From NCBI GenBank assembly GCA_964016885.1, contig OZ024740.1, forward strand, positions 298,727,525 through 298,791,524: DNA of 64,000 nucleotides, in the 5' to 3' direction. Every line of letters starts with the position of its first letter. Position 1 is the first letter of the stretch. The notes beneath the pieces were generated by a model. That model saw nothing but the letters and a program-made list of their open reading frames with translations, was not told the origin of the DNA and did not search any database. The stretch comes from Eledone cirrhosa (taxonomy: Eukaryota; Mollusca; Cephalopoda; Octopoda; Eledonidae). Below are positions 43,411 to 53,430 of this stretch, in pieces. Both the position numbers and the translations under genes were made by a program.

Positions 43411-43738
43411 ATTAATTGACCCTCTTGTGGCCATATTTCTAAGAAGATTAGACTGTTCATTTGCTTCAGTGATTTTGAGATTAATCAAAAATTGAGGCAA
43501 GTTTAGTGAAGCAAGTAACTTTTAATTTATTTATCAGTATATTAAGATTATGTTCGGAATACAACCGTTAAAACATAGATGTATACATGAAACCATGAAG
43601 GAGTATTTATCTAGTGAAATCTTGTACCTAATAACAAAATTTCAGTTCAATATTTTCTCTTTAATTAAAGTAGTTTTCAGTAAGTTTGTTAGATGGGTCT
43701 CAGATGTGTTGTTAGGAGGTTGCTATCATAAAGGTTAA
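43411..43738 (+). mobile_element. Diverged M2-like element
   Basis: TTAA-ttgaCCCTCTTGTGG and 'gccatatttctaagaag' at the left; 'gttgctatcataaagg-TTAA' at the right (43735-43738), 96 bases upstream of a PNPT1 exon. Interior matches M2 weakly and is about 100 bp longer. Confidence 0.5.
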
Positions 43739-43833
43739 GAATTTAATGATATATCTGTTCTGTCCTTTTTGAATCTTTCCCTATAGTTTCAATAATTTTA
43801 CACTTTTAACTTCTGTGTTTCTTTCTGTTTCAG

Positions 43834-43900
43834 TTTCCCCCATATGCTATAAATGAAACTGGACGGCCATCTAGCATTGGAAGAAGAGAAATTGGGCATG
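43834..43900 (+). CDS. PNPT1: PNPT1 internal exon (FPPYAINETG...RREIGHG)
   Basis: Acceptor 'gtttctttctgtttcag' and donor 'gtattt' (weak consensus but GT). It reads FPPYAINETGRPSSIGRREI then GH plus the first base of the Gly codon. F-P-P-Y...E-x-G...R-R-E-I-G-H-G is the most conserved strip of the second RNase PH-like core in bacterial and mitochondrial PNPases; the Arg pair lies at the RNA/phosphate-binding face in the known structures. Phase 0 in, phase 1 out, matching both neighbours. Confidence 0.95.
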
Positions 43901-44254
43901 GTATTTAAATTATATATACTTCATTACAATAACTGCAATTATATATACTTCTTTACAATAACTGCAAACACAAAATTGTGTCAAAGAAATCATTTCTAAA
44001 TTTACAGGCACAAACAAGCAATGTAAACTACCAAAATGAATTGCAACATTGTTACAAAATAATATTTTTAATTAAAGTTGCAATCTGGATTAAAAATTCA
44101 TGTTTTGTTTATCAAAGTTGATGCTTACTACAACAAAAGTTAATATTCTATGACCAATATCAAATAGTAATGTCCAAAGTTTTTACAAGAAAATTAGTAA
44201 TAAATGCACCTAAATCAACCTTTCTGATTGTCTGAGTAACTTAGTTAGTTTCAC
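43901..44254. other. Unassigned intron start
   Basis: 'attatatacttc(a/t)ttacaat' is duplicated in tandem at 43908-43965 (about 29-bp unit, two copies). Otherwise nothing recognised. Confidence 0.5.
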
Positions 44255-44320
44255 ATTTAGTGTTCGCCCCATGCTAGCAGGGAAAATGGAATTAAATGAT
44301 GATTATTATGATTTTTTGAA
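44255..44320 (+). repeat. LINE-Z-group tail remnant
   Basis: 'cgccccatgctagcaggga' then 'ttaaatgatgattattatga'. Confidence 0.55.
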
Positions 44321-44359
44321 GAATAAATATGGCTGTCACTTAATATGTGTGACATGTTG

Positions 44360-44575
44360 ATTGACTGGTTAGCATTTAAAATGGTCGTATCCGGCCAGAA
44401 CTCTTGCACCTCTTTCTGTTCAAACCAGCTGTAACTGGCCACTCATATCTACATTAAAATATTGTTCTCAAAATAAGTAACATCAAAATCTCATAGGTTT
44501 GATATTATGTTATATAATTATGCAAGATTTACTGTGAAAATATAGTAAATATAGAATAATGTAAATGCTAAATAA
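44360..44575 (-). mobile_element. M1 copy, antisense, ends decayed
   Basis: 'gttagcatttaaaatggtcg', 'cacctctttctgttcaaac', 'aatctcataggtttgata' and 'ataatgtaaatgctaa' are the complement of M1 at 8548. The CCCTTT/TTAA ends are lost. Confidence 0.75.
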
Positions 44576-44640
44576 TTGTTTCTACTAAATAATAATTGTT
44601 TCTACTAATAATAATTGTTTCTACTAAATAATAATGTAAA
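44575..44640. repeat. Tandem 'ataattgtttctacta'
   Basis: Three to four copies of an ~19-bp unit ('aataataattgtttctacta'), possibly copied from the S1 tail, which ends with a similar word. Confidence 0.6.
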
Positions 44641-44817
44641 CATGATTGGTGTTAGGAAGGGAATCCAGCTGTAAAAAACTTGGCCAAAATACAGCTCCAT
44701 TTGAGCAAGGTATGACGCGGCCAACTGGCCAGATTTGCCTCATGACATGGACACTTCATTGGACCTATGCAAGCATGGAAAATACGATGTTAAATGTTAA
44801 TGAGGATGATGATGAAT
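44640..44817 (+). repeat. LINE-Z 3' UTR remnant with tail
   Basis: 'gattggtgttaggaaggga', 'atccagctgtaaaaaactt', 'ctatgcaagcatggaaaata' and 'gaggatgatgatgaatg'. Confidence 0.75.
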
Positions 44818-45010
44818 GCTTTCTAATTTTGGCACAAAGCTAGAAATTTCATATTTTTGGTGGGGTAGGTTCATTAATTGACCCAAGTACTTGACTGATA
44901 CTTTATTTTATTGACCTTAAGGGTGAAAGGCATATTTGACCTTAGCAGGATTTGAAATCAGTACATGAAGAGGTTTCATCTGACGCTCTAACGATTCTCC
45001 TAATTCTGTT
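44818..45010 (-). repeat. S1 SINE, antisense, old
   Basis: 'attttggcacaaagctagaa', 'ctgatactttattttattga', 'aggatttgaaatcagtaca' and 'tctgacgctctaacgattct' give S1 order reversed. Confidence 0.75.
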
Positions 45011-45399
45011 AGTAACAACAATTCATTTAGAATCAAATGACAACTGTAACCATTTGCATTCACAATTGAATCACGACTAAAGTCATGATGTGAGGGGCTA
45101 TTTATTTCAGTGAATGGATGAATTAAGAAAATATATTTTGTTTAAATCAATTAAGGAGTGTTTTATAATAATTTTAGCATAGCAGTAGTTGAATATAAGT
45201 TACACACTGCTAGTAATTATTGTTAGTTTAGAGAGAGCAACATGTTTTATAATGAAAATTTGTATAAACAAACATGGCATCAAAAAGTGAAACTAAACCT
45301 TTTTCTAAAATTGATTTAGTTGGAATACACACACAAAAACAAATATGAGATGTGTATTGAAAATGAACAAGATTTATCATTGATTCAACAAACCCATGT
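45011..45399. other. Unassigned; may hold the 5' flank of the piggyBac relic
   Basis: No terminal repeat identified. Confidence 0.4.
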
Positions 45400-46345
45400 T
45401 GGAATGGCGAGATTGATTTTCTGAAGTCAATGTTGATACATTCAGAGTAAATTCTGGACCTGCAAATATTCTAGATGCTCAGAAGAAAGAACTAGATTTT
45501 TTTCTTTCAAATATTATATAAGGATTTATTTAATTTGATGGCATATGAAATGAACAAAAGGGCTTGATCCAATGTGGCGTAACACAACTGCTTCTAAAAT
45601 GAGGGCCTTTATTGCATTTCAGATAGTAATGCGAGTTATTTCTGTCCTTAGTCAGGACATGTATTCCTTAAAAAATAACTTGTTCCAGTCTACAGGGATC
45701 AGGGAATTAATTACAAAAGACATGCTGTACAAACTAAACTGGTATTTCCATGTTTTGGATGTCACCCAGAATCCAGCACATGACCATCTTGCTCATGAGA
45801 AACTTGCCCATGTTTGGTCTATTATTGAATGGATATATGGGAACTTACAGTCCAGTCCACACTGAGAAACTTTGATTTAGGAGGCCATGATTATCTTCAA
45901 ACAGTATATTCAACTGAAGCCTACAAAATGTTAAAAGTTAGTTGTGAGCCAGTTATTGCATAGGAAGATAATCCAACAAATAGTGGAAATATTTGTTTTA
46001 TTTTATTGTTATATATGGCTATATGTTTATCATTTGTGCTGATGGAACAGTCACCAAACCACAAACTCCTGTCTAAAAAAAGGCAAGGACAAAAACTTTA
46101 CTCAGTTAGGTTTCAGAATGAATCTGACCAATCAACTAATTGGTGAATACTCTTATAAATGAAAAAGTGCCCTGCAAGAAGTTCTCCAAGTCTAGGCTGC
46201 CACACACTGACCTGTAAATTTGAGGAAAAAGAGAACTTGCAAGCAGTATTACAAACAAAAGATCAGAAAGGAACTAAAAACAGGAAGTGAGCAATGTAAA
46301 GTAAATCTCTGCATCAACTGTTTTAAGCTGTATCATCTGGAACAT
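45400..46345 (+). pseudogene. piggyBac-type transposase relic
   Basis: Pieces in the right order with frame changes: FRVNSGPANI-like (45440), a decayed D-L-F-N-L-M-A-Y-E-x-N (45530), then an open stretch of 97 codons from 45572 reading WRNTTASKMRAFIAFQIVMR, ELITKDMLYKLNWYFHVLDV and HDHLAHEKLAHVWSIIEWIY, then EAMIIFKQYIQLKPTKM (45882; the D-E-A-M catalytic Asp position has become a stop), and finally a Cys-rich C-terminus with CKVNLCINCFKLYHL (about 46290-46345). This order is that of piggyBac (DDE_Tnp_1_7) transposases, including the C-terminal zinc domain. About 250 catalytic-core residues are missing or unreadable between 45940 and 46110. piggyBac enzymes cut and paste at TTAA, the target of M1 and M2 here. 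Confidence 0.85.
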
Positions 46346-47859
46346 TTCCCTTAATATACTTAAAAAAACTGAAATGTTGATATTTACAAAAATAATTTTT
46401 TGCTCATATTTTATTACAATAAATTGTTTATTTGATTTAATAATCTATGAATATAATATTTTTTGCAACATCCTTTAGAAAATCCAGTTTGGAATCTTCA
46501 CTGAAAATGTCATGCCTTTATCTTGATTATTTATAAACTTAGAGCAATTTTTGTATGGACTTGTTAAAAAAAACTATTGATTTTCACCATTTGGCTTAGG
46601 GAATTAATGTGAAACAATGCTAAGGGAAGTAATCATATACATCCACCAGGGAGGAATGAGTTAATATTCTATAGACTACAACTTACGTTGGGTATTATGG
46701 GATGTGCTACAGAACTAATTCCATCATTGATTTTCTAAGTTCATCAGCAGCTATAGCATCACTTTCCTCTGAGTTTTGATTATGATTTTCGAATGATGCT
46801 TATTGTTCATTCTGCCATGTTGGTTTCTAGTTAATAAATTAGCTATTGAGCAATATGTCTCGATCAATATATGGCTGAACATGGATTCTTGGTAAAAGAA
46901 TTTAGCTCCCTAGCATATACTATAGATGATCATAATAACTTGCACAATAAAAATCTTCAAAACCATCTTAAAATATTGAGGGTAAACGAATGCCTGTGTA
47001 AAAACAGTGCTATGCAAACTGCAGTCATCTTCCTGCAGTCTTGTTAGTCAACTGGGGGAGGTTATCATAGAGCTAATTGCTAATTGCTAACTTCTATTGA
47101 TACACGCTGCTATGGACTTAGTGAGGAACCAGGTTTCACACACATATAGGAAGGTTGACCCAAATGTTGTGATGCAGACTCTTTTTCTGCAGAGGTACAG
47201 ATATTCCTCATATTGTCAAATGTTTTTCAAACTAGGTCTGTATAAATTTCCTTGCTGTAATGGTGAAGCCTTGTTCTTCATGATCCTCAGGTACTTGCTG
47301 GAGAGCATACTTCAGAACAATAATGAAGAGTACCAATGTGACACTTTTTAGAGCATCAGCTCACAGCTCAGATGCTTTAGTTTCATTGTCTGGTGTGATA
47401 AGTAGTGCCTTGGTACTGGCGTATATGGTGTCAGTGGCACCATTTTGGGCAGAAGTTTGTATGATTTTAAGGCCTCAAAGGCTTTTTTGAAGTTGATAAC
47501 TATCAAGCCACCAGGTGGTTATTCTTCACCTCTATTATTCTTGAAAAATTAGGAGATGCAGGACTGTTGTCCACTTTTCATGAAAACTATTTTAACTGTA
47601 TCTCAGTTAGTGATCGATGACCATAGGATCTTTCTGTCATGATTACCACTGCAGCTTTATTTTTGAATGTGTTAAACATTTCTCAGCTTCATTTAGCATG
47701 TGAAATCCCTTCAAGAAAATCTCACCAGTCTCTCATCATGATCATAAGAAAACATGCACTGGACATGAGGAAGCAGAAAAAGACATTATTATTAATATGT
47801 CTTTGAATCTCTTGTTTTCATCTTATATTATCAGGTCCAAACAAGTTATTCAAGGTAAA
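46346..47859. other. Mostly unassigned; possible retroelement debris
   Basis: 46861-46908 is the second copy of the dispersed segment at 42438. On the minus strand near 47480-47510, LIVINFKKAFEA resembles RT motif A (F-x-K-A-F-D), but flanking motifs are not readable. 47097-47351 is open for 84 codons without a recognised domain. Confidence 0.35.
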
Positions 47860-48445
47860 CATTCTTCCTTTGAGGATAGTACCCTCTATATGTGCTGTTC
47901 CTAGGAGGGATGTTTTATTGAGTTCTTGTAGAGTTATGTTTCCTGGGATTTTGTTGCTGAATTTTGTCAATCCTTTTATTAACGCAAGTCCTCTGATTAC
48001 TGATATGGTTTAGATAGTCAAGCCCCATATTATGGAGATCTCAAGGTATATTTAGACAGTTTTTCATGGACTTAACTGATGTGTTATTTATTGTCTGCTT
48101 GTATTGTTATATCGATCAGCACACAATTTATTTCGTTGGCATTTTAAATTATGATGTCTGGCCTATTTGCTTTGATTCCCTATCTGTCTGTATTTGTAAG
48201 TCCCATAGGAGAGTAACATTGTAATTCTTAGTAACGGTTTCTGATTTTTAGTCATACAAATTTTCAGAGACTATGATATACTTCATGCAGATTTTCCAGT
48301 ATATATCTGTTTCTAAGTTATTGTAATGGTAGATATATTCATTTTTTGCCAATATTGGGCAGTCTGAAATAATGTGGTCAGTAATTTCTTCAAAGTTTCC
48401 ACATATTCTACACATTTTGTCCATGCGAGGGTGGTGTGACATGGT
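47860..48445 (-). pseudogene. LINE-R C-terminal fragment: CCHC-like zinc motif and restriction-like endonuclease, antisense
   Basis: Minus strand from 48442: KMCRICGNFEEITDHIISDC gives C-x2-C...H-x4-C, then N-N-L-E-x-D-I-Y-W-K-I-C. Downstream (toward 48100), with frame changes, LLWDLQIQTDRE leads to an N-R-P-D-I-I-like segment and an I-D-I-T segment (catalytic P-D...D region), then LSKY, and near 47960 NKIPGNITLQELNKTSLLGT. This zinc-plus-REL order is known from CRE/R2/NeSL-type LINEs. Shares the I-D-I-x-I-P and L-S-K-Y-K-D blocks with 32383. Dead. Confidence 0.75.
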
Positions 48446-48544
48446 CCTAAGACTTTTCCTGGGTAAAGCATGCCCCCTCCCCCTGCTTCGAGTCCCATAC
48501 CTTTGAGCTATTGATTTGCCTTTTCTTGGACAGCATCTACTTAT

Positions 48545-48773
48545 TTAATCCTTTAGCATTTATATTACTCTATATATACTATTGCATTTTTGTGGTAAAG
48601 GCTTTATCTTACATAATTATTTGACATAATATCGAATCTACGAGATTTTGATGATATTTATTTTGAGAACAATACCTTAACACCAGTATGAGTGGCAAGT
48701 TATGGCTGGTTTGAACAGAAAGAGGTGAAAGAATTCTGGCCAGATACGGTTGGTTTAAATGCTAAAGGGTTAA
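48545..48773 (+). mobile_element. M1 copy: TTAA-flanked MITE (229 bp)
   Basis: TTAA-tCCTTTAGCATTTATAT and ATGCTAAAGGG-TTAA, with 'aatatcgaatctacgaga' and 'gagaacaataccttaa' inside. Confidence 0.85.
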
Positions 48774-49042
48774 GCCTTTGTAGGTATTTTCCATGCAGAA
48801 ATTTTCTTAGTTTTTTTCTCTATTTGTTGGGAGCCATGGTTTGCCTTGTATTTTATTCTGGAGCTAAAAGATGCCTCGTGGGCAAAAGCTGTTGCTGGTG
48901 GGTTGATGAGATGCACCCAGCCTATCCTTTAAATAGGTAATGAAAGCCATTAAAACATGACATACTGGAACATACCTATATAACGTATGGCATAATAGAA
49001 AAGCAGGCATACAATTATGATGTGAAAGAATTGCTGTGAGAT

Positions 49043-49281
49043 TTAACTCTTTCATTACTATATTTTTAATAAAAGACATTGCTTAAAATGTTCAAATAAT
49101 TTTGAAAATAATTAAGAATTTGGAAAAATTTAGTAATATAACTTTCTCATTACTAAGTTGATGTTTAGGACATAACTTACCACAGGTTCTTACAAAAAAT
49201 ATGATGGAAGGTTTTTAGATAAATATAAACACTTTACAATAAATAGAGGCAGTTTCAGGTGATTTAGTATCAACAGGGTAA
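49043..49281 (+). mobile_element. M2 copy, right end decayed
   Basis: TTAA-CTCTTTCATTACTAT at the left, 'ttgaaaataattaagaattt' and 'gatggaaggtttttagata' inside, and 'caacagggtaa' where GGG-TTAA is expected. Confidence 0.7.
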
Positions 49282-49587
49282 TAGGCTAGGTTTAAATCCA
49301 TAGTTTGAATATATGACCATTTAGGGATAATGTGTTAAAACTCTTCTACAACAATTGTATTTACCTTTAAGTAAGACTTATTCATAATCCTGCCTGCTTC
49401 AGATTTCCTCATTCAGGAAACAGGTTCCAAATTTTTCCATTGTTTATACTGATTTATATATGGTAAAAATGGGTTTTTATATCATTTGCTTAAATCTCCA
49501 GTGTTTCCTTTTCCACCATTCTTAGTATATGTTGTAGAATAAATAATATTTTAATACATATGTATTTTCTTCTCTTAACCTATACAG

Positions 49588-49677
49588 GTGACTTGGCTGA
49601 AAAAGGGCTACAAGCTGTTATACCTGATGAGTATCCCTTTACTATACGTCTCACCTCAGAAGTCTTGGAATCAAATG
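49588..49677 (+). CDS. PNPT1: PNPT1 internal exon ([20 protein letters not shown]...SNG)
   Basis: Acceptor 'tctcttaacctatacag' and donor 'gtaagt' at 49678. The first two bases complete Gly from 43900; then [29 protein letters not shown] and one base of the next codon, as in the conserved G-H-G-x-L-A-E-K-x-L...V-I-P...[16 protein letters not shown] strip of mitochondrial PNPase. The following S-S-S-M-A exon is expected downstream; I did not find it before 64000, which implies an intron longer than about 14 kb or an exon I missed. Confidence 0.95.
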
Positions 49678-49854
49678 GTAAGTTATTTTATACTTTAGTT
49701 TAGTGTTCAGTGTAGAAAGGATGCCTTATTTTAAGTCTCTTGTTTTAGGTACACAGGCACAACGTTTTTTTTTCTGAGAGAAAGAGCAAAAGGGAGACAA
49801 ATAAAGATTTGGAGGAAAAAGCAAGTGTGTGGTTTTGTATTATTATGTAGATTT

Positions 49855-50082
49855 AAGGGAAGCAGATTAGCAGTATCAGTAGAGTTTCAGATATCATGTT
49901 TTGCAGCATAGAGTTAAGGCCCTTTACATTCTGAGTTCAAATCCTGCTGAGGTTAGCTTTGCCTTTCATCCTTACAGGGTTGATAAAATAAAGTACCTGT
50001 AACATACTGGAGTCGATTTAAACAACTTTCCCCTCCTCCAAAGATTATTAGCCTTGTGCCTAAATCAGAAGCCATTAGTGTG
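49855..50082 (+). repeat. S1 SINE, long form
   Basis: 'agggaagcagattagcagta', 'gagttcaaatcctgctgagg', the 'gatttaaacaactttcccct' segment and 'ttgtgcctaaatcagaag'. Begins 180 bases after the PNPT1 donor. Confidence 0.85.
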
Positions 50083-50084
50083 TA

Positions 50085-50310
50085 GATTTATGATAATTGT
50101 CATTAGAGTTTTTTATGTCCCCTTTTCCATGCCTTCATGGGTTAGAAGGGTCTTTTCCAGCACAGATTCCTTTCACTCATCATGTCCCTTCGTCATCTTC
50201 TCTAAGGCATTCACTATTTTGAGATCTGTTCTCACCACTTTCTTCTTCCTCTACTGTAGCTCCCCTCCACATGGAACTCCTGGTACTTCTTGACCCAGTG
50301 ATCATCATCA
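50085..50310 (-). pseudogene. LINE-Z (copy-3 subfamily) C-terminal remnant, antisense
   Basis: Plus strand 'ttttccatgccttcatgggt', 'tcactcatcatgtcccttcg', 'gagatctgttctcaccact' are complements of the A-S-x-E-K, K-D-R-D-K-W and R-A-D-H regions of 16110-16240. Confidence 0.65.
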
Positions 50311-50313
50311 ATT

Positions 50314-50321
<8 letters not shown>

Positions 50322-50373
<52 letters not shown>
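50322..50373. repeat. (CA)n microsatellite
   Basis: About 50 bases of uninterrupted CA. Confidence 0.95.
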
Positions 50374-50378
<5 letters not shown>

Positions 50379-51030
50379 ATATTAGCAGTAGTGACTATGA
50401 GATAAAGGACTCAAGATGTAAAGATATTGAGCATAAATGTTTATTTATGATTCATGAAGACAGTTGTACGATTTGTTCTCAGAATCTTATCAAAGAAGCA
50501 TTCTCTGGGATTAGTAGATCAAATGCATATGCAAAACACATCTATAATTGATTACTACAGAGTGTACTTCATTGTGTGTATGTATATATGTGTGTGTGTG
50601 TATGTGTATGCATGTGTGTGCACATGCATACCTCTTTGCAGTACCACTTCTAGTCTTGTACATATGCTTCTAAAGTTACCCTTAATGATGCTAGCAATTC
50701 AAGTAAGGAGAGACAATACTAAAATTTAATATACTGTCCTATAAGAAATGTGTGTTTTTGTTAGCCATCTTAGGTTGCAGTTAGGTCTTTCACTGAATGA
50801 ACAAGTGTTGGTAGATCAACTCTTCATCAGCCCCATCATTTTAAATCTGATTTCTATGCTAGCATGGGTTAAATGTGTCATCACAAACTGAGACTAGACT
50901 TGTTGGAAAACTATTACTTCTAGTAATAGGGAATCTAAAACCTTAGGTATTATCATGAAATTCTGATTGTAATTTACATAATAAAAAATAATTTGTAATC
51001 TACGTCTGGTATTGAGTACTCTTTCTTCAG
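50374..51030. other. Mostly unassigned; small antisense tail at 50834-50885
   Basis: 'catcattttaaatctgattt' with 'tgctagcatgggtt' is a reversed LINE-Z-group tail. TG/TATG repeats at 50575-50625. 50990-51030 holds a 'gtattgagtactctt' word also found at 16880 and (reversed) 52496. Confidence 0.45.
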
Positions 51031-51049
51031 TTTGTTACTGCTGATGTAT

Positions 51050-51250
51050 AGACATGTGTGTGTGTGTGTGTGTATTTTGAAATTTATGGACAGAGAGAGA
51101 GATATATGTAAAATCCTGACTGAGATTATATATATAAAAATATGTGCATATGTATATATACATATATACATAAGTACATTTGTGTGTGTGTGTGTGTGTA
51201 TATATTACATATATATATATGTATATATATATAATAATAATAATAATCAT
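51050..51250. repeat. TG/TA/AAT compound microsatellite
   Basis: (GT)n at 51055 and 51180, (TA)n and (AAT)n to 51247; low-complexity open frames only. Confidence 0.9.
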
Positions 51251-52434
51251 AAGGGTTTAGATCCATATCGAATGATTTTGATCTCGTTGCTTACAAATGT
51301 ATATATATATACACGTGTGAATGTGTGTATTCATGTTGGTGTCCAGTGGGTTTTTTTTTGCCTGTTTATGTTCCAGCTTCCAGTTCAGTTAGGTCACGCT
51401 TATGTATCAAGTCACTCTGTATGTGTGTTTCCTATCTATTTTTGTATTTGATGCATCAGCAAGTTGCCTGCAGTTTCTCTACACTCTTTAAGTTTATATA
51501 TGATTCACAGTTCTATATCAGGATGATTTCTCTTATTTTTCTATGATTGAATATCTCCAGGAATCTATGGAGGATTTTATTGCCAACGTTTTAATGCATG
51601 CTACAGCATCAAATCCTATATAGAACTTAGCACTTGATTTAGAATACATCACCCTACTAAACCAGTGCATCTTGTTTACTCATGTTTAAACACACACACA
51701 TTCACACACACATAGCCTTTTTTGAACAAACACTAATGCATGCAAACATATGCTTTTAAAATAAATATACTCACTTGCTTTTTAAACAAACACACGCTGG
51801 TACTTTTTAAACAAGCATAAATACACACATGCTTTGTAAACTAACATCACATCCACATGTGCTCTTTATACAAACACCCATATGATTTTTAAACAAATAG
51901 ACAAATACATGCACACTGTTTAAACAAACATAGATATACACACACTTTAAACACCCACATTCTTATGCCCACACATGCAAACACTTTCCATTTAGATTTG
52001 GAAATTGTATTGGATTTGCTTTGAACACAACATAGTGACTATGGTAGAATAAATATCACAAACTCTTTAATTCATGGTACTGCACTTTATCAATTTGACC
52101 ATCAATGACACACACATACATGTATGTGGGCATGGATATTTTCTATCTTAAACATTATTATAAAAAAAAAGTAATAAAAGAGAAAACCAAGTATTGCTCA
52201 GTCCAAAGTGGCTGATAAATTTATGTTGAAACAGATAAGGTGCTGTGGCGGTTAAAAGTTCAGGCAAAGCAGATACACATTCATATTTAATTTCAGACAA
52301 AAGGGAATTGAAGATTCTGTGTGGTGTTATCAGTGTGGCAAATGACAGGTGCATGCTTTGATTTGAGTTTTGTCAGTGGCTTTATTGTTAGATATCAAAT
52401 TAGTATTTACAAACGTATAACACTTGATATTTTA

Positions 52435-52440
<6 letters not shown>
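51251..52440. other. Unassigned; diverged ~35-45-bp array with 'tttttaaacaaacac'
   Basis: Between 51680 and 51975 a unit containing '(c)tttttaaacaaacac' followed by CA-rich sequence recurs about eight times at irregular spacing, an old degenerate tandem repeat. Rest not recognised. Confidence 0.5.

Positions 52441-52470
<30 letters not shown>
52439..52470. repeat. (TA)n microsatellite
   Basis: About 30 bases of TA directly before a 'gagtactcaatactgg' word. Confidence 0.9.
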
Positions 52471-52471
<1 letters not shown>

Positions 52472-52524
52472 TGTGGTTGACGGCTGAGGAGAAAAGAGTA
52501 CTCAATACTGGAGTAGAGTTTTAA

Positions 52525-52630
52525 TATTCATTTTATTATGGCTAAATAGTGAGTCTTGGAGTTTCAACTCTAGGCAAAACTTTAGAGTAACAATAACAAG
52601 ACTCGCTATTTAGCCTTAATGAAAGGAATA
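52525..52630. repeat. Inverted repeat, 34-bp arms
   Basis: 'tattcattttattatggcta' through 'gtgagtcttg' (52525-52558) pairs with 52597-52630 with a few mismatches. A third, single arm ('attcagccttaatagaatga') lies at 52714. Confidence 0.85.
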
Positions 52631-52880
52631 TATCTATCTATCTATCTATCTATCTATATATATATATATATGGCTAAAACAACCCAATATATATATATAT
52701 ATGTCATCATCACTATTCAGCCTTAATAGAATGAATATATATATATCATCATCATTTCATTTTACGTCCGCTTTTTCCCTGCTTGCAAGGGTGGGATGGG
52801 AACTGATTCTGGTCATATATATATATATGACTAAGACAACCCAATATATATATATATATTGGGTTGTTTTAGCCTTTTAG
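52631..52880. repeat. GATA/TA repeats, short antisense LINE tail and a 42-bp palindrome
   Basis: (TATC)n at 52633; 52746-52815 is an antisense tail ('ttacgtccgctttttccct', 'gcttgcaagggtgggatggg'); 52831-52872 is a palindrome whose arms 'ctaagacaacccaatata' match with one mismatch. The same 'acaacccaatata' arm also occurs alone at 52679. Confidence 0.75.
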
Positions 52881-53194
52881 CCATCATAGCTGATCCCAAC
52901 CTGGAATACCTCCTTCAGAGTTGATTGTCCTGTCTTTTGTGTAGTCTCTTAAAGTGTCAAAAGTTCAATGTTGTTGCATTTTCACGATGCATGGCATCTC
53001 TAGTTGGCAGATCAACAAATTGGTAGAGGCTACTTTGGTTTGGTTATAGCTTTTTACAGTTGGCTGGTCTGGCATGCTAGAGAGGTTATGTGTGGATTAT
53101 ATATAATATATATGTAAAAATTAATGCATGCATGGACGTGTTTGTATAAATATATAAATATATTTATCTGTGTGGTATGACTGTACATTGTACA

Positions 53195-53430
53195 TCATCA
53201 CCATCATTATTATTACTATTTAACATCTATTCCCCATGCTTGCATAGGTGAGATGGGTTGTCATTTTCTGAGGCTAGACAAGTCAGTTGACAATGCTTTG
53301 CTCACATATACTGTTTTTGGCTTGGTTTCTAAGGATGGATACCCTTCCTAACACCCATCATTTTACACCATGTACTAGGAACATTTTATGATTCCATCAC
53401 TACCACTTTACATGGATAACTGGGAGATGC
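53195..53430 (-). repeat. LINE-Z-group 3' UTR remnant, antisense
   Basis: 'catcatcaccatcattatta', 'ccccatgcttgcataggtg', 'ttggcttggtttctaagga' and 'acccttcctaacaccca' are complements of the tail blocks in order. Confidence 0.75.

Larger units (their letters stand above)
8939..49677 (+). other. PNPT1: PNPT1 partial gene span (exons listed separately)
   Basis: Polynucleotide phosphorylase is a 3'-5' phosphorolytic exoribonuclease; the animal enzyme acts in mitochondria in RNA turnover and RNA import (family knowledge). Four exons here join without frame break: 8939-9009 ends with two bases of a codon, 25598-25634 supplies the third and ends in phase 0, 43834-43900 ends after one base, 49588-49677 completes that codon and ends after one base. 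The joined 88 residues cover the start of the second RNase PH-like core. Introns are 16.6, 18.2 and 5.7 kb and filled with transposons. The upstream exon (expected to end near a G-x-T-Q block) and the downstream exon (expected to begin SSSMA) were searched for by eye and not found. Confidence 0.9.

Noticed and set aside
47097..47351. Host exon in the 84-codon open frame
   Set aside because: No splice-bounded conserved segment recognised and surrounding sequence resembles retroelement debris; left as unassigned.
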